This document shows positions 56,065 to 64,000 of a stretch of DNA of 64,000 nucleotides, piece after piece. The translations under genes and the position numbers were made by a program. Source of the stretch: Paractinoplanes deccanensis (GTDB taxonomy: Bacteria > Actinomycetota > Actinomycetes > Mycobacteriales > Micromonosporaceae); NCBI RefSeq assembly GCF_016862115.1, contig NZ_BOMI01000050.1:1-64000 (forward strand), given 5' to 3'. The notes under the pieces were generated by a model. The model was not told where the DNA came from, did not search any database, and saw only the letters and a program-made list of their open reading frames with translations. Position 1 is the stretch's first letter. Each line of letters begins with the position of its first letter.

Positions 56065-56792
56065 GAGCTATTTTCCCGCAACGAGGGCCGTGCACGTCAG
56101 TTTTGAATCATGCCAATTTCAGGCAATCGGTATTGTTCCGAGCTCGTTGCGCCAATGCAATTGTCAAGCTGCGGCGGCTGCCGGAATTGCCAGATTGTGA
56201 GGGGGTGCGGCCAGCAGGGCGTCGGCGTGGTCGGCCCGGGCGTGGGCGTGGTCGGCCCGGGCGTGCGCGTAGCCGACCCGGGCGTTCGCGCGGCCAATGG
56301 TGCGCGGGGCGGGCGGACGGGGGCGGACAGCGCCACCCGGGTGAGCGGATAGGCAGACGCGAGGGCGACGGCAACGGGCCGACGGTAGCTCTGCGGGCAG
56401 GTGCCATCGAGCCGGTGGGTGGGGGCGTAGGGAAGGGGCAGGCGGGTGGATGGGTGGGGGCGTAGGGAAGGGGCAGGCGGGTGGATGGGTGGGAGGTGGC
56501 AGTTGCCGGCGGGCGGGTTGTCGGCGGGCCAGCGGGTGGGGGCGTAGGAAAGGGTCAGCCGAGATGGGTGGGAGGTGGCAGTTCCCGCCGGGCAGGTGTG
56601 TCGCCGGACCCGCGGTGAGGGCGTGCGGAAGCAGATGTCTCGATGGCCCGTAGGTGAGCCGGTGGGGACGCTGGCAGGCCCGTGGATGCGGGCAGGTGGT
56701 AGGTGCACGGCAGCCGGGTCATGTCGATTCGATCGCCGTCAGCCCGTCACCTATAGCAAGACGTACGTACGGTTTGCATGTAGGGTGCTGGG
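56065..56792. other. Repeat-rich noncoding stretch
   Basis: No believable gene. Open frames here are Pro- or Arg-rich and repetitive. Contents: imperfect units of about 21 bp based on GTGGTCGGCCCGGGCGTG (about 56220-56300), a perfect 35-bp tandem duplication (56423-56492), and a wider duplication of about 80 bp sharing GATGGGTGGGAGGTGGCAGTT (near 56483 and 56563). The right end holds a small palindrome ACGTACGT near 56762 just ahead of the glyoxalase-fold gene. Confidence 0.7.
56423..56492. repeat. Perfect 35-bp tandem duplication
   Basis: Units 56423-56457 and 56458-56492 are identical. They begin GGGCGTAGGGAAGGGGCAGG and end GGTGGATGGGTGG. G-rich on the plus strand, with several G-tracts. 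A diverged third copy starts near 56530. Confidence 0.93.
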
Positions 56793-57167
56793 ATGACCTT
56801 CGCGTTCGAGTGTCTTCATCACGTTCAGGTGTTGTGTCCGCCCGGCGGGGAGGATGTGGCCCGTCGCTTCTACTCCGACGTTCTGGGCATGACCGAGCTC
56901 GCCAAGCCGCCCGCCCTGGCGGCGCGCGGTGGGTGCTGGTTTCGGGGTGGCGGGTGGGAGGTGCATGTCAGCCCCGTGCCCGATTTTGCTCCGGCCACCA
57001 GGGCGCATCCGGGCGTACGAGTCAGCGGCCTTGAGGGGCTGGCGGAGAGGCTGAGAACCGCCGGTCGCCCGGTTGAGTGGGATCCTCATTTTCCGGGCCA
57101 CCGGCGGTTCTACTCGCGGGACGATCATGGGAACCGGCTGGAGTTCCTCGAGGCGGTCAGGGATTGA
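56793..57167 (+). CDS. VOC-fold (glyoxalase/bleomycin resistance-like) protein
   Basis: A 124-residue single-domain VOC protein: CLHHVQVLCPPGGEDVARRF, YSDVLGMTEL, and near the end RFYSRDDHGNRLEFLE with the metal-ligand Glu. Members are metal-dependent isomerases, dioxygenases or antibiotic-binding proteins; the substrate cannot be told. The start ATG is preceded by GGGTGCTGGG, a weak site. Its 3' end overlaps the convergent GH26-like gene by 11 bases. Confidence 0.88.
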   Translation: MTFAFECLHHVQVLCPPGGEDVARRFYSDVLGMTELAKPPALAARGGCWFRGGGWEVHVSPVPDFAPATRAHPGVRVSGLEGLAERLRTAGRPVEWDPHFPGHRRFYSRDDHGNRLEFLEAVRD

Positions 57168-58158
57168 AGTACGGGTCCCGCACCAGCCGGTGGAAGGCCC
57201 TGAACGCGGCCTTGTCCCCGGTGAGCTGGAACTGCTTGTTCGGGCCGTTGCCCTCGGGGTCGGACTCGAAGTAGGCGATCGCCTTGATCTGCGGGTTGGC
57301 CTTGAAGGTGCGGCCCGCGTCCTTCAGCCAGGCCGCGCGGCCGGCCGAGCCCCACGCCTTCGCGACGCCGAACTCGCCGATCACGATGGGCTTGGGGCGT
57401 TGCGCCGCCCAGCGCAGGAACGGGCCCATCAGGTCGCCGATCGGCTCGAAGCGCTCGCCGGCGTAGACGTCGACGCAGGTCCAGTCGACCTGGTCGTCGC
57501 CGGGGTAGAAGCCGGGGGCGTCGCCGCGGATGAAGCCCTCGGCGGTCGGGCACCAGACCCACGAGACGTTCGTGGCGCGTTCCTCCTGGAAGATTTTCCG
57601 TACGTACTTCCAGGCGGCCACGTAGTCGGCGCCGGACCACATCGTCGCGCGCAGGTTGGGCCGGTCCATCTCCCAGCGCATGCGCAGCAGCACCGGTGCC
57701 TTGATCTTGCGGATGGCCTTGGCCTGCTTGCGGATCAGCTCGTCGTGCTCGCCGTCCAGGATGGACCGGTTGTCGCCGGTCGCCCAGCTGACCATCAGCG
57801 TGGCGCCGCGGGCGAGGAACTCCTTGTCGGACGGCGTGCCGACCATCTGCTCGAACCGGCGGTACGTGTTGACGATGCTCAACCGGCGCCCCAGGTCGGC
57901 CTGGAGGCTGTCGACCGCGGCGAGGCGGCCGACGTGGGTGAGCGCGTCCGGCTTGATCCACGCACCGACCAGCGCCCCGCGGCGCGGCGCCTTCACCGGC
58001 CCGGACGCGAACGGCCCCTGCCGCACCGCGACCGGGGCCGGCGGCGCCGACAGATCGGGCGGCGCGGGTGGTGACTCTTCCTTCTTGTCCTCCCCGAACG
58101 AGCAGCTGGAGAGGACGAGAAGGGCGAGGAGGGCGGCGAGAACCTTACGCATGGACAC
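57157..58158 (-). CDS. Glycoside hydrolase lipoprotein, GH26-like
   Basis: A 333-residue lipoprotein: signal MRKVLAALLALLVLSSC, then a Pro-rich spacer. The TIM-barrel-like domain shows LLRMRWEMDRPNLRA (candidate acid/base Glu) and KPIVIGEFGVAKAWG (candidate nucleophile Glu), the pattern of GH26 endo-mannanases and related enzymes. It is anchored on the outer membrane face and could trim the glycan made by the neighbouring genes. GTG 58158 or ATG 58152 start overlaps the upstream methyltransferase stop. Family assignment is from motif pattern only. Confidence 0.78.
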   Translation of the reverse strand: MSMRKVLAALLALLVLSSCSFGEDKKEESPPAPPDLSAPPAPVAVRQGPFASGPVKAPRRGALVGAWIKPDALTHVGRLAAVDSLQADLGRRLSIVNTYRRFEQMVGTPSDKEFLARGATLMVSWATGDNRSILDGEHDELIRKQAKAIRKIKAPVLLRMRWEMDRPNLRATMWSGADYVAAWKYVRKIFQEERATNVSWVWCPTAEGFIRGDAPGFYPGDDQVDWTCVDVYAGERFEPIGDLMGPFLRWAAQRPKPIVIGEFGVAKAWGSAGRAAWLKDAGRTFKANPQIKAIAYFESDPEGNGPNKQFQLTGDKAAFRAFHRLVRDPYFNP

Positions 58159-58879
58159 GGCGGGCGGTGTAGAGAACGTTCACGGCGTACGCGTCGCTGC
58201 CGGGCAGCCGGCGCGCCGCCGCGTCCGCCGCGCGGGCGACCGGGTTGCCGTGCAGGGACGGCGTGATCATCGAGAAGCCGCGGCGTTCCACGATCTCGAA
58301 GCCGTGGCGTTCGAAGAGCGACGCCACCTCCTCGTGCGACAGCTCCGCGAACCACCTCTCGCCGCGATGCCGCCGGGCGCGCAGGTGCCGCACCGAGCCG
58401 GAGTTCCCGTGGTTCTCCACGACCAGCACCCCCGAGTCCCGGCTCGGCAGCGCCTTCGCGGCGAACGCCAGAGCCCGCTCCCGGACGGCGGAGTCCACAT
58501 TGAGCAGCAGCCGGAACATCGTCACGATCGCCGGGAAGCCCGCCGGCACCGGGTGCGGCACCGGCCCGTCCGGCGCCACCTGATGCCAGTTGGCGCGCGA
58601 TCCGACCTCCGCCGCCTTCGCCATCATCTCGGCCGACGTGTCGTAGCCGTGCGCCTCGCGGACCAGCCCGTGCAGGATGCGGATGGCCCGCCCGGTGCCG
58701 CAGGCGAAGTCGTGCTGCACCGGCGCCAACGGGCCGAACTCGCGCCGCACCAGCGTGCGCAGGTAGTCCTGCTGCCGGTCGTTGATCTGCGAGGCGTAGC
58801 TGTCCGGCGCGTAGGTGACGTTCTCGTACTTCTCGACCGCTTCGGTGTCCTGGAACACCTTGGTGTAGTCCGTGGTCAT
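58145..58879 (-). CDS. Class I SAM-dependent methyltransferase
   Basis: A 244-residue methyltransferase. Motif I is HDFACGTGRAIRILHG, with ALPSRDSGVLVVENHG in the later strands. It probably methylates a sugar or lipid-linked intermediate in the glycan cluster, inferred from position. The start ATG 58879 has an excellent site (AGGAGGACG) and overlaps the upstream flippase stop as ATGA. Confidence 0.88.
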   Translation of the reverse strand: MTTDYTKVFQDTEAVEKYENVTYAPDSYASQINDRQQDYLRTLVRREFGPLAPVQHDFACGTGRAIRILHGLVREAHGYDTSAEMMAKAAEVGSRANWHQVAPDGPVPHPVPAGFPAIVTMFRLLLNVDSAVRERALAFAAKALPSRDSGVLVVENHGNSGSVRHLRARRHRGERWFAELSHEEVASLFERHGFEIVERRGFSMITPSLHGNPVARAADAAARRLPGSDAYAVNVLYTARRVHA

Positions 58880-60420
58880 CTCGTCCTCCTGGAAGGTGTG
58901 AAGGCGTCCAGAGCAAGGCGTTCGCGCAGCAGCCAGGCGCCGCCGCAGTAGGCCGGGACGGCCACGAGCGCCGCGAGGGTCAGGCCCGTGCCGCCGGTCC
59001 CGGCGATCGTCGTGACGGTCAGGGGGAGTGCGCCGAAGCAGCACACCGCGAGCAGCGCCGCCGCCCGCGTGCCCCGGCCGAACGGGTGCAGCCCCACCGC
59101 GCGGCCGACCTGGATCAGTGGCAGCAGGTTGTTCGCGACCATCGCGCAGGCCAGCCCGATGGCGGCGCCGAGCGCGCCGTACCGGGGAATCAGCAGCACG
59201 TCGAGCCCGATCGTGACGGCCAGCGCGATCAGCACGTTCGCGAGGTTCCACGAGGTGCGCCCGGCCATCGCGAGGACCATGTCGACCATGCCGCAGCCGG
59301 TGGCGACGAGCATCGCGCCGGCCAGCACCGCGACCACGACCCGGCCCTCGGTGGCGTAGTGCTCGCCGAAGAGCCGCAGCCACAGCGGCGCGAAGAGGAT
59401 CACCAGCAGGATGACCGGCCAGGTGACGAGCACGAGCCAGCCGGTCGCCGTCTGGTAGAGGTGGTTGGCGCCGCGCCGGTCCCCTGTGGACAGCGCCTCG
59501 GCGAGCCGCGGCTGCACCGACTGGGAGATCCCCTGGTTCGCGAACTGCACCAAGACGACAAATCGCCCCGCTACGGCGTAGACGGCGGCCGGGGCGAGAC
59601 CGGCCAGCGCCGCCACCAGCAGCACGTCGACCCGTTGCAGCGCCAGCTGCGCCACACTCGCCAGCGCCCGCGGCCCGGTGAAGCGCCAGAAGTCCCGGCG
59701 GAGGCCGCTGCGCTCGGCCCGGCGGGTGGTCACCCCGGGCGGCTTTCCCGCGCGATAGACCCTTCTCAGGCCGTACGCCGAAAGCACCGTCACCGGCAGA
59801 TAGGGCGCCACCCACGCGAGCGCGAACCCCGGCAGCGAGCCCGCGGTCCACAGGGCCACCACGCCGGCGGCGCCCACGAGCACCAGCTGGAGCGCGCTGC
59901 GCACGATCCGGTCGAGCATCACGGTCGGCCGCATCGCCCGGTAGCCGCGCGTCGCCGTGAGCAGCGCGTCGGTCAGCGCCTGGAGGGGCAGGAAGGCGGC
60001 CAGCACCCGCAGCCCCGCGGTGTGCGCCTCGACGACGTGCCCGGCGTCGTGCGCGGTGACCCGGGCGATCACCGGCGCGGTCAGCCACATCGCCGCGGCG
60101 AGCAGCACCGAGACCACCGCGACCGGCACGAGCCCGGCCCGCAGGCAGGCGCCGAGCAGGTGGGCCCGGCCGGTGGCGCGCAGCCGCGCCGGCCAATAGA
60201 CCAGCCCGGTCTGTGTGCCCAGCTTCGCCAGCCCTCCGGCCAGCACGAAGGCGGCCGTCGCCGCGAAGAACGCACCCGCCTGCTCGGCGCCGAGCGAGCG
60301 CGCGACGATCCAGGTGACCACCACGCCCGTGCCGCCGGCCAGCGCCGACCCGGCCATGGTGGCCAGCCCGCCCCGCGCGGCCGCCTCGGTCGCACCGGAT
60401 CTCTCGAGAACCGGCGTCAT
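58876..60420 (-). CDS. Polysaccharide flippase, Wzx/MATE-like
   Basis: A 514-residue protein with about 12-14 transmembrane helices, typical of polysaccharide-biosynthesis flippases that move lipid-linked repeat units across the membrane (RALASVAQLALQRVDVLLVA, NQGISQSVQPRLAEALSTGD). ATG 60420 overlaps the upstream sulfotransferase stop as ATGA, and its own stop overlaps the methyltransferase start. With the ligase/polymerase-like gene at 62526 it suggests Wzx/Wzy-dependent assembly. Confidence 0.9.
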   Translation of the reverse strand: MTPVLERSGATEAAARGGLATMAGSALAGGTGVVVTWIVARSLGAEQAGAFFAATAAFVLAGGLAKLGTQTGLVYWPARLRATGRAHLLGACLRAGLVPVAVVSVLLAAAMWLTAPVIARVTAHDAGHVVEAHTAGLRVLAAFLPLQALTDALLTATRGYRAMRPTVMLDRIVRSALQLVLVGAAGVVALWTAGSLPGFALAWVAPYLPVTVLSAYGLRRVYRAGKPPGVTTRRAERSGLRRDFWRFTGPRALASVAQLALQRVDVLLVAALAGLAPAAVYAVAGRFVVLVQFANQGISQSVQPRLAEALSTGDRRGANHLYQTATGWLVLVTWPVILLVILFAPLWLRLFGEHYATEGRVVVAVLAGAMLVATGCGMVDMVLAMAGRTSWNLANVLIALAVTIGLDVLLIPRYGALGAAIGLACAMVANNLLPLIQVGRAVGLHPFGRGTRAAALLAVCCFGALPLTVTTIAGTGGTGLTLAALVAVPAYCGGAWLLRERLALDAFTPSRRTR

Positions 60421-61298
60421 GCCGCGCGGCGCCAGATCGGCATGCGTCCCAGCCATCGGGCCAGGGCCTCGTCGTGCGGCTGGTAGTAGTCGGTGAGCTC
60501 GCGGCGCAGCGCCGGGTCCATGTCGGCCTGCCGGGGGCGGGCGTTGTGCCGCTCGAAGGCCGGCCGCTCCAGATAGCTGGGCAGGCCCAGGAACTCGCAC
60601 ACCTCGTCGTAGACGGGCTCCGGCTCGGCGAAGAAGCGCTCGCTCTCCACCACGTGGATCCGCTCCCGGCCCACGTGCTGCGCCATCACGCTCAGGTAGC
60701 GGGCATATTCGCCGCGCGCGCGGTAGGCGTGGTGCTGGTGGCTGAAGCTGTAGTACTCGGGGTCCTCGGCGAGCTTCTCCTCCTGCTTGTGCAGGCGGGC
60801 CGGCTCCAGCGCCAGCGCCGCCCCGAAGTCGCGCTCCGTCTCGAAGCCGCGGGCCACCTCGTGGTGGTGCTGCGAATAGGCGCGCTCCACCGGGTCGCGG
60901 ACCAGGACGAGCAGCTTCGCGTACGGGAGGTCGCGCGCGATCCGGGCGGCCGCCTGCGGGTGGTACATGTAGTACGGGCTCGACTCGAAGGTCTGCGCCT
61001 GCACCCCGTACCGATCGGCGATCTTGTCGGCGCTGCGCGTGAGCGGGAAGTGCGCGCGGTACCAGCCCATCCCGCGCCCGTACGACGTGTCGAAGTAGTG
61101 CACGCCCTTGTGCAGCACGGCCTTGAGCACGATCGGGTGCCCGGCCAGCGCGCGGTAGAGCGAGGTGGTGCCGCAGCGCTGCCCGCCGCAGATGAGGAAC
61201 GACGGCGTCATCCGCCCCGGCGCGGTGAGCCGGCCGTAGGAGCGCGAGCCCAGGTGCACCACGCGCTTCATCGGCGCCGGCATGTTGCGTACGTCCAT
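60417..61298 (-). CDS. Sulfotransferase family protein, second copy
   Basis: A 293-residue PAPS-dependent sulfotransferase: 5'-PSB loop SFLICGGQRCGTTSLYRAL, 3'-phosphate site LLVLVRDPVERAYSQHHHEV, and a C-terminal catalytic-domain end with FERHNARPRQADMD. It differs clearly from the sulfotransferase at 52823 (heparan-type loop). It sits inside the exopolysaccharide operon, so it may sulfate the polymer or its repeat unit. The start follows the upstream stop by one base. Confidence 0.91.
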   Translation of the reverse strand: MDVRNMPAPMKRVVHLGSRSYGRLTAPGRMTPSFLICGGQRCGTTSLYRALAGHPIVLKAVLHKGVHYFDTSYGRGMGWYRAHFPLTRSADKIADRYGVQAQTFESSPYYMYHPQAAARIARDLPYAKLLVLVRDPVERAYSQHHHEVARGFETERDFGAALALEPARLHKQEEKLAEDPEYYSFSHQHHAYRARGEYARYLSVMAQHVGRERIHVVESERFFAEPEPVYDEVCEFLGLPSYLERPAFERHNARPRQADMDPALRRELTDYYQPHDEALARWLGRMPIWRRAA

Positions 61299-61299
61299 G

Positions 61300-62529
61300 T
61301 CAGAGCTCCTCGACCCGGCGGATCAGCACCGGGAGCAGCCAGGTGCCGAGCACGCCCAGACGGGCGCCGGCCTCGGCCTGGCGGTCGGTCAGATATCGGG
61401 TGGCGAGGTCGACCAGGTAGAGCAGGGCGGTCACCTCGCGGCCCTGCGGGAGCACGCCGAACGGGGCGAGCAGCTCGCCCGCGCGCCGGACGGTGGCCTC
61501 GACGGCGTCGCGGGCGTCGCCGGTCGACTGGATGCGCTTCTGGAGCTCGTGGTGGATGGCGTCGAAGCCCAGCGGCACCCCGGTCGCGAACCGCTCCCAG
61601 TCCCAGACCAGCAGCGCGTCGGCGAGGTTCGCCATGTTCCACGGCGCCCAGTCGCCGTGCCACGCGCCGTAGCGGAAGACCAGGTCGCCGCCGCGCCGCA
61701 CGAGCATCTCGGCCGCCGACGCCAGGCCGACGCCCTCGGGCCGGTCGCTCACCGCGGCGAGCCGGCCACGCAGCTCGTGCCAGTACGCGCTGCCCGACAG
61801 CGCCCCGGTGGTGTAGCCGCAGCAGCCGGCGATGTCGAGCATCGCGGCGACCAGGCGCCGCCGGCTCAGCGGCGCGCGCGGCAGCCAGACCGGCAGCGCC
61901 GACTGCACCAGCACCTGGAGGCCGCGCCACTCGCCGGCGTGGAGCACCCGCGGCACGGTCAGCTTGGTGAGCCCGCTGTTGCCGAGCGCGGTCAGCGCGG
62001 CCGCCTCGGCGCGCACCAGGTGCTGGGTGAGCGGGCCGGTGCCGAGCTTGGTGAAGCCGAAGGTCTCCCCGTCCGGGCTGAGCAGCTGGAGCACCGGCTT
62101 GCGGTTGGCGCGCGCCGGGCCGATGTGGACGCTGACCGCCAGCTCGCGGCCGAGCGCCTCGCTGAGGTGGCCGTCGATGCACTGCGAGTACGGGCCGGTG
62201 ACCCGGATGCGGTCGCGCAGCAGCACGCCGGAGGCGCCGGTGCGCACGGCGGCGACCACGGCCTCGCGCTTGAGGCGGGCCGCGCGTGACTGGGGCTCGG
62301 CGTACCGGCGCACCGCCGACGCGGCGACCCGGCGCGACATCGCCGGCACCAGCAGGCGCGGCCGCCGGGCGTCCGGCACCACGAGGTATTCCGCGATCGG
62401 GGTGCCCGGCGAGCCGTCGGTGCGGCACGGCTGCGGGTAGAGCAGATCGAGCACCTCGGTCAGGTACCGCGTGCGCAGCTCCGCGTCGCCGGCGGTCAGC
62501 TCGGCGGGCGCCGTCTTGACCGGACTCAT
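61300..62529 (-). CDS. Aminoglycoside phosphotransferase-like (APH fold) protein
   Basis: A 409-residue protein. The C-terminal half has a kinase-type active site AWHGDWAPWNMANLAD (catalytic Asp and Asn) and VWDWERFATGVPLG (metal Asp), as in APH and choline kinase folds. The N-terminal half (about 1-150) is unlike standard APH enzymes. Position in the glycan operon suggests phosphorylation of a sugar or lipid carrier, not antibiotic resistance, but this is untested. ATG 62529 overlaps the upstream stop as ATGA. Confidence 0.82.
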   Translation of the reverse strand: MSPVKTAPAELTAGDAELRTRYLTEVLDLLYPQPCRTDGSPGTPIAEYLVVPDARRPRLLVPAMSRRVAASAVRRYAEPQSRAARLKREAVVAAVRTGASGVLLRDRIRVTGPYSQCIDGHLSEALGRELAVSVHIGPARANRKPVLQLLSPDGETFGFTKLGTGPLTQHLVRAEAAALTALGNSGLTKLTVPRVLHAGEWRGLQVLVQSALPVWLPRAPLSRRRLVAAMLDIAGCCGYTTGALSGSAYWHELRGRLAAVSDRPEGVGLASAAEMLVRRGGDLVFRYGAWHGDWAPWNMANLADALLVWDWERFATGVPLGFDAIHHELQKRIQSTGDARDAVEATVRRAGELLAPFGVLPQGREVTALLYLVDLATRYLTDRQAEAGARLGVLGTWLLPVLIRRVEEL

Positions 62530-63902
62530 GTCGTCGTATCCCCCTCGGATGAATTGCGCCAGAGCAGCGCGAAGGCCAGAACCGTGAAGGCCAGAGGGGT
62601 GACCAGCGAGTTGTACCAGAGCATCGCGGAGAACGAGGAGACGATCGCGGCGCTGCCCGCCACCCCGATCGCGCTGCGGTCGCGGCGGAAGCGCCACAGG
62701 CCGTACGCGAAGAAGCCGAGATAGCCGGCCGTGCCCACCGCGCCGTGCGCGTAGAGGAGCTGCCACAGCTGGCCGTTGCCGCCGACGGTGAAGTTGCCGC
62801 AGCGCTCGCAGCCGGCGCTCTCGCCCACGGTGATCGAGTTGCGGCCGCCGAGGGTGTTGCGCGTGCCGCCGTAGCCGATCACGGGCGAGCCGGTGAAGCC
62901 GTCGAGCGCGCGCTCGACGAGGAACGAGCGCACGCCGTTGGACTTGCCGTTGTCCATCCGGGCGCCGACCACGTCGCCGAGGGGGGTGGCGACGAGGGTG
63001 ACGGCGAGCAGGGCGCCGGCCACCGCCACCGCGCCGAGGATCCAGAGCTTGCCGGCGAGCACGTAGCGGGCGGCCACGTAGACGGCCAGCACGCCGATGC
63101 CGATCCACAGTCCCCGGTTGAGCGAGACCACGGCGGGGACGATCGACACGGCCAGGCAGACGACCGCCCAGAACCGGGCCTTGCCCGTGCCGAACCGCCA
63201 CGCCGCGACGATCAGCCAGCCCACCAGCAGGCAGAAGTTGTTGCCCCAGGTGTTGGTGTAGCCCCACGGCGCGGCCGGCCGGGGCTGCCCCTCGCCGACG
63301 ATGTCCATGATCTGCGCCGCGTACGGGTGCACCAGCGACTGCACGAAGCCCTTGTTGCGCACGCCCGAGGGCAGCAGCCACTCGACCGGCGAGGTGAACT
63401 CGAACGTGCCCGCCACCATGCCGAGCAGCCCGCCCAGCACGGTCACCACGAAGAGCCAGCCGAGCAGGCGCACCAGCCGGCGCTTCGGCAGCTCGGCCTC
63501 GGTCAGGTTGCCCGCGTAGACGAGCAGGACGGTCAGCGAGGCGTACATGATCGCCTTGTAGCCGACCGCGGGCAGGCGGCTCGTCGCGTGCTCGGCCACC
63601 GTGCCGGCCGGGTCGGCGCCGAGCGCCCCGATGCTGATCACCACGGCGGCCAGGAAGATCGCCCACCAGGCGAAGCCGGGCGGCAGCCGCAGCGGCCGGC
63701 CGGCGGCGCGGCGCCGGATCAGCAGGAAGAGCATCGGCACGGCCATCAGCGCGAAGATCAGCACGCCGAGGCCGAGCGCCCACCAGATCGGGTAGAACGC
63801 CAGGATGCTCGCCACCGGCCAGGCCGGCAGGTCCCGCCTCTTCGGGGCACCGTGCGCCGCCCCGCCCGCGACGCGCGCCGGGGTGGGGGCCGTCTGGGTC
63901 AC
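62526..63902 (-). CDS. O-antigen ligase / Wzy polymerase-like membrane protein
   Basis: A 458-residue protein with about ten to twelve helices and a large extracytoplasmic loop (about residues 330-385, with YGGTRNTLGGRNS and a Cys-x2-Cys ECRC-like segment CERC). This fits the Wzy/WaaL superfamily, which polymerises or ligates lipid-linked glycans. GTG 63902 overlaps the stop of the next gene upstream as GTGA. The function within the family (polymerase or ligase) cannot be separated from sequence alone. Confidence 0.85.
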   Translation of the reverse strand: MTQTAPTPARVAGGAAHGAPKRRDLPAWPVASILAFYPIWWALGLGVLIFALMAVPMLFLLIRRRAAGRPLRLPPGFAWWAIFLAAVVISIGALGADPAGTVAEHATSRLPAVGYKAIMYASLTVLLVYAGNLTEAELPKRRLVRLLGWLFVVTVLGGLLGMVAGTFEFTSPVEWLLPSGVRNKGFVQSLVHPYAAQIMDIVGEGQPRPAAPWGYTNTWGNNFCLLVGWLIVAAWRFGTGKARFWAVVCLAVSIVPAVVSLNRGLWIGIGVLAVYVAARYVLAGKLWILGAVAVAGALLAVTLVATPLGDVVGARMDNGKSNGVRSFLVERALDGFTGSPVIGYGGTRNTLGGRNSITVGESAGCERCGNFTVGGNGQLWQLLYAHGAVGTAGYLGFFAYGLWRFRRDRSAIGVAGSAAIVSSFSAMLWYNSLVTPLAFTVLAFALLWRNSSEGDTTT

Positions 63903-64000
63903 TTCTTGTCGCCGTCCTTGGCGGGATCCTTCACCGCGCCCGACATGTCGATCACCGCGGTGATCTCCTCGGTGCTGTTCGCGTCACGCTGGCGCAGCGC
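63899..64000 (-). CDS. 3' end of a gene continuing past the window edge
   Basis: The last 33 codons of a minus-strand gene, ending ITAVIDMSGAVKDPAKDGDK plus a final Lys and TGA. It overlaps the ligase-like gene's GTG by 4 bases. The charged tail would suit a chain-length or tyrosine-kinase-like protein of a polysaccharide cluster, but too little is visible to name it. Confidence 0.6.
   Translation of the reverse strand, partial: ALRQRDANSTEEITAVIDMSGAVKDPAKDGDKK

Noticed and set aside
56097..56708. Pro-rich minus-strand frame of 203 codons
   Set aside because: It is generated by the tandem repeats (Pro/Thr/His periodicity) and has no ribosome site or domain.
61300..62529. Antibiotic-resistance kinase
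   Set aside because: The APH motifs alone are not evidence of resistance. Operon context and the unusual N-terminal half point to glycan metabolism.

Overview
The window is high-GC DNA with dense genes, frequent GTG starts and many 1-14 base gene overlaps. Its gene content is that of a sporulating or differentiating actinobacterium. A WhiD/WhiB3-type regulator lies next to a BldM-type regulator, and a PerM homologue, an LDH-like malate dehydrogenase and PspC two-component genes are present. The gene repertoire and sequence flavour suggest Micromonosporaceae (for example Actinoplanes or Micromonospora relatives), but this is an inference and no rRNA or tRNA was seen to test it. From memory, the order whiD-bldM-guaB-guaB3 ... 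guaA ... pcrA ... icmB ... sucCD-perM-purN-purH ... mdh resembles the core chromosome of Streptomyces and, in part, Mycobacterium.

Region by region. 0-6 kb: end of a molybdopterin oxidoreductase, whiD, bldM (with a decayed receiver domain), a DUF5319 gene, then guaB and guaB3. 6-13 kb: M1 peptidase lipoprotein, LCP protein, two tandem subtilases, guaA and a small PspC protein. 13-18 kb: two duplicated double-Nudix proteins, pssA, and a phosphatidylserine decarboxylase carrying an extra N-terminal Rossmann-like domain. 18-22 kb: PspC membrane proteins divergent from a PspC-sensor kinase/NarL-type regulator pair. 22-28 kb: a five-gene oligopeptide ABC transporter operon. 28-30 kb: chorismate mutase, preceded by what looks like a Phe/Tyr leader peptide and hairpin, and a secreted 5'-nucleotidase. 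30-36 kb: pcrA, two M23 peptidases, icmB and a membrane protein. 36-49 kb: central metabolism (sucCD, purN-purH, mdh, icd) with perM, a pentapeptide-repeat protein, an MBL hydrolase, a PhoD phosphatase and a GlxA-type regulator. 49-52 kb: galT with a DeoR regulator. 52-64 kb: surface-glycan genes in two blocks (GT2, sulfotransferase and WecB/TagA-type GT; then GH26-like lipoprotein, methyltransferase, flippase, sulfotransferase, phosphotransferase-like protein, O-antigen-ligase-like protein and the end of a further gene). The blocks are separated by about 2.2 kb rich in minisatellites.

How the genes work together. guaB, guaA, purN and purH belong to purine synthesis; sucCD, mdh and icd to the TCA cycle; pssA and psd to phosphatidylethanolamine synthesis. 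The 57-64 kb block runs in one direction with start/stop overlaps at most junctions. It has the parts of a Wzx/Wzy-type exopolysaccharide pathway with a sulfotransferase, so a sulfated or otherwise decorated exopolysaccharide is a reasonable hypothesis. The best candidate for an undescribed regulatory element is the leader peptide with consecutive Phe-Phe-Tyr-Tyr codons followed by a strong hairpin, just upstream of the chorismate mutase gene. Tandem DNA repeats inside or beside genes recur at 14.97, 48.8, 54.6, 55.4 and 56.4 kb.
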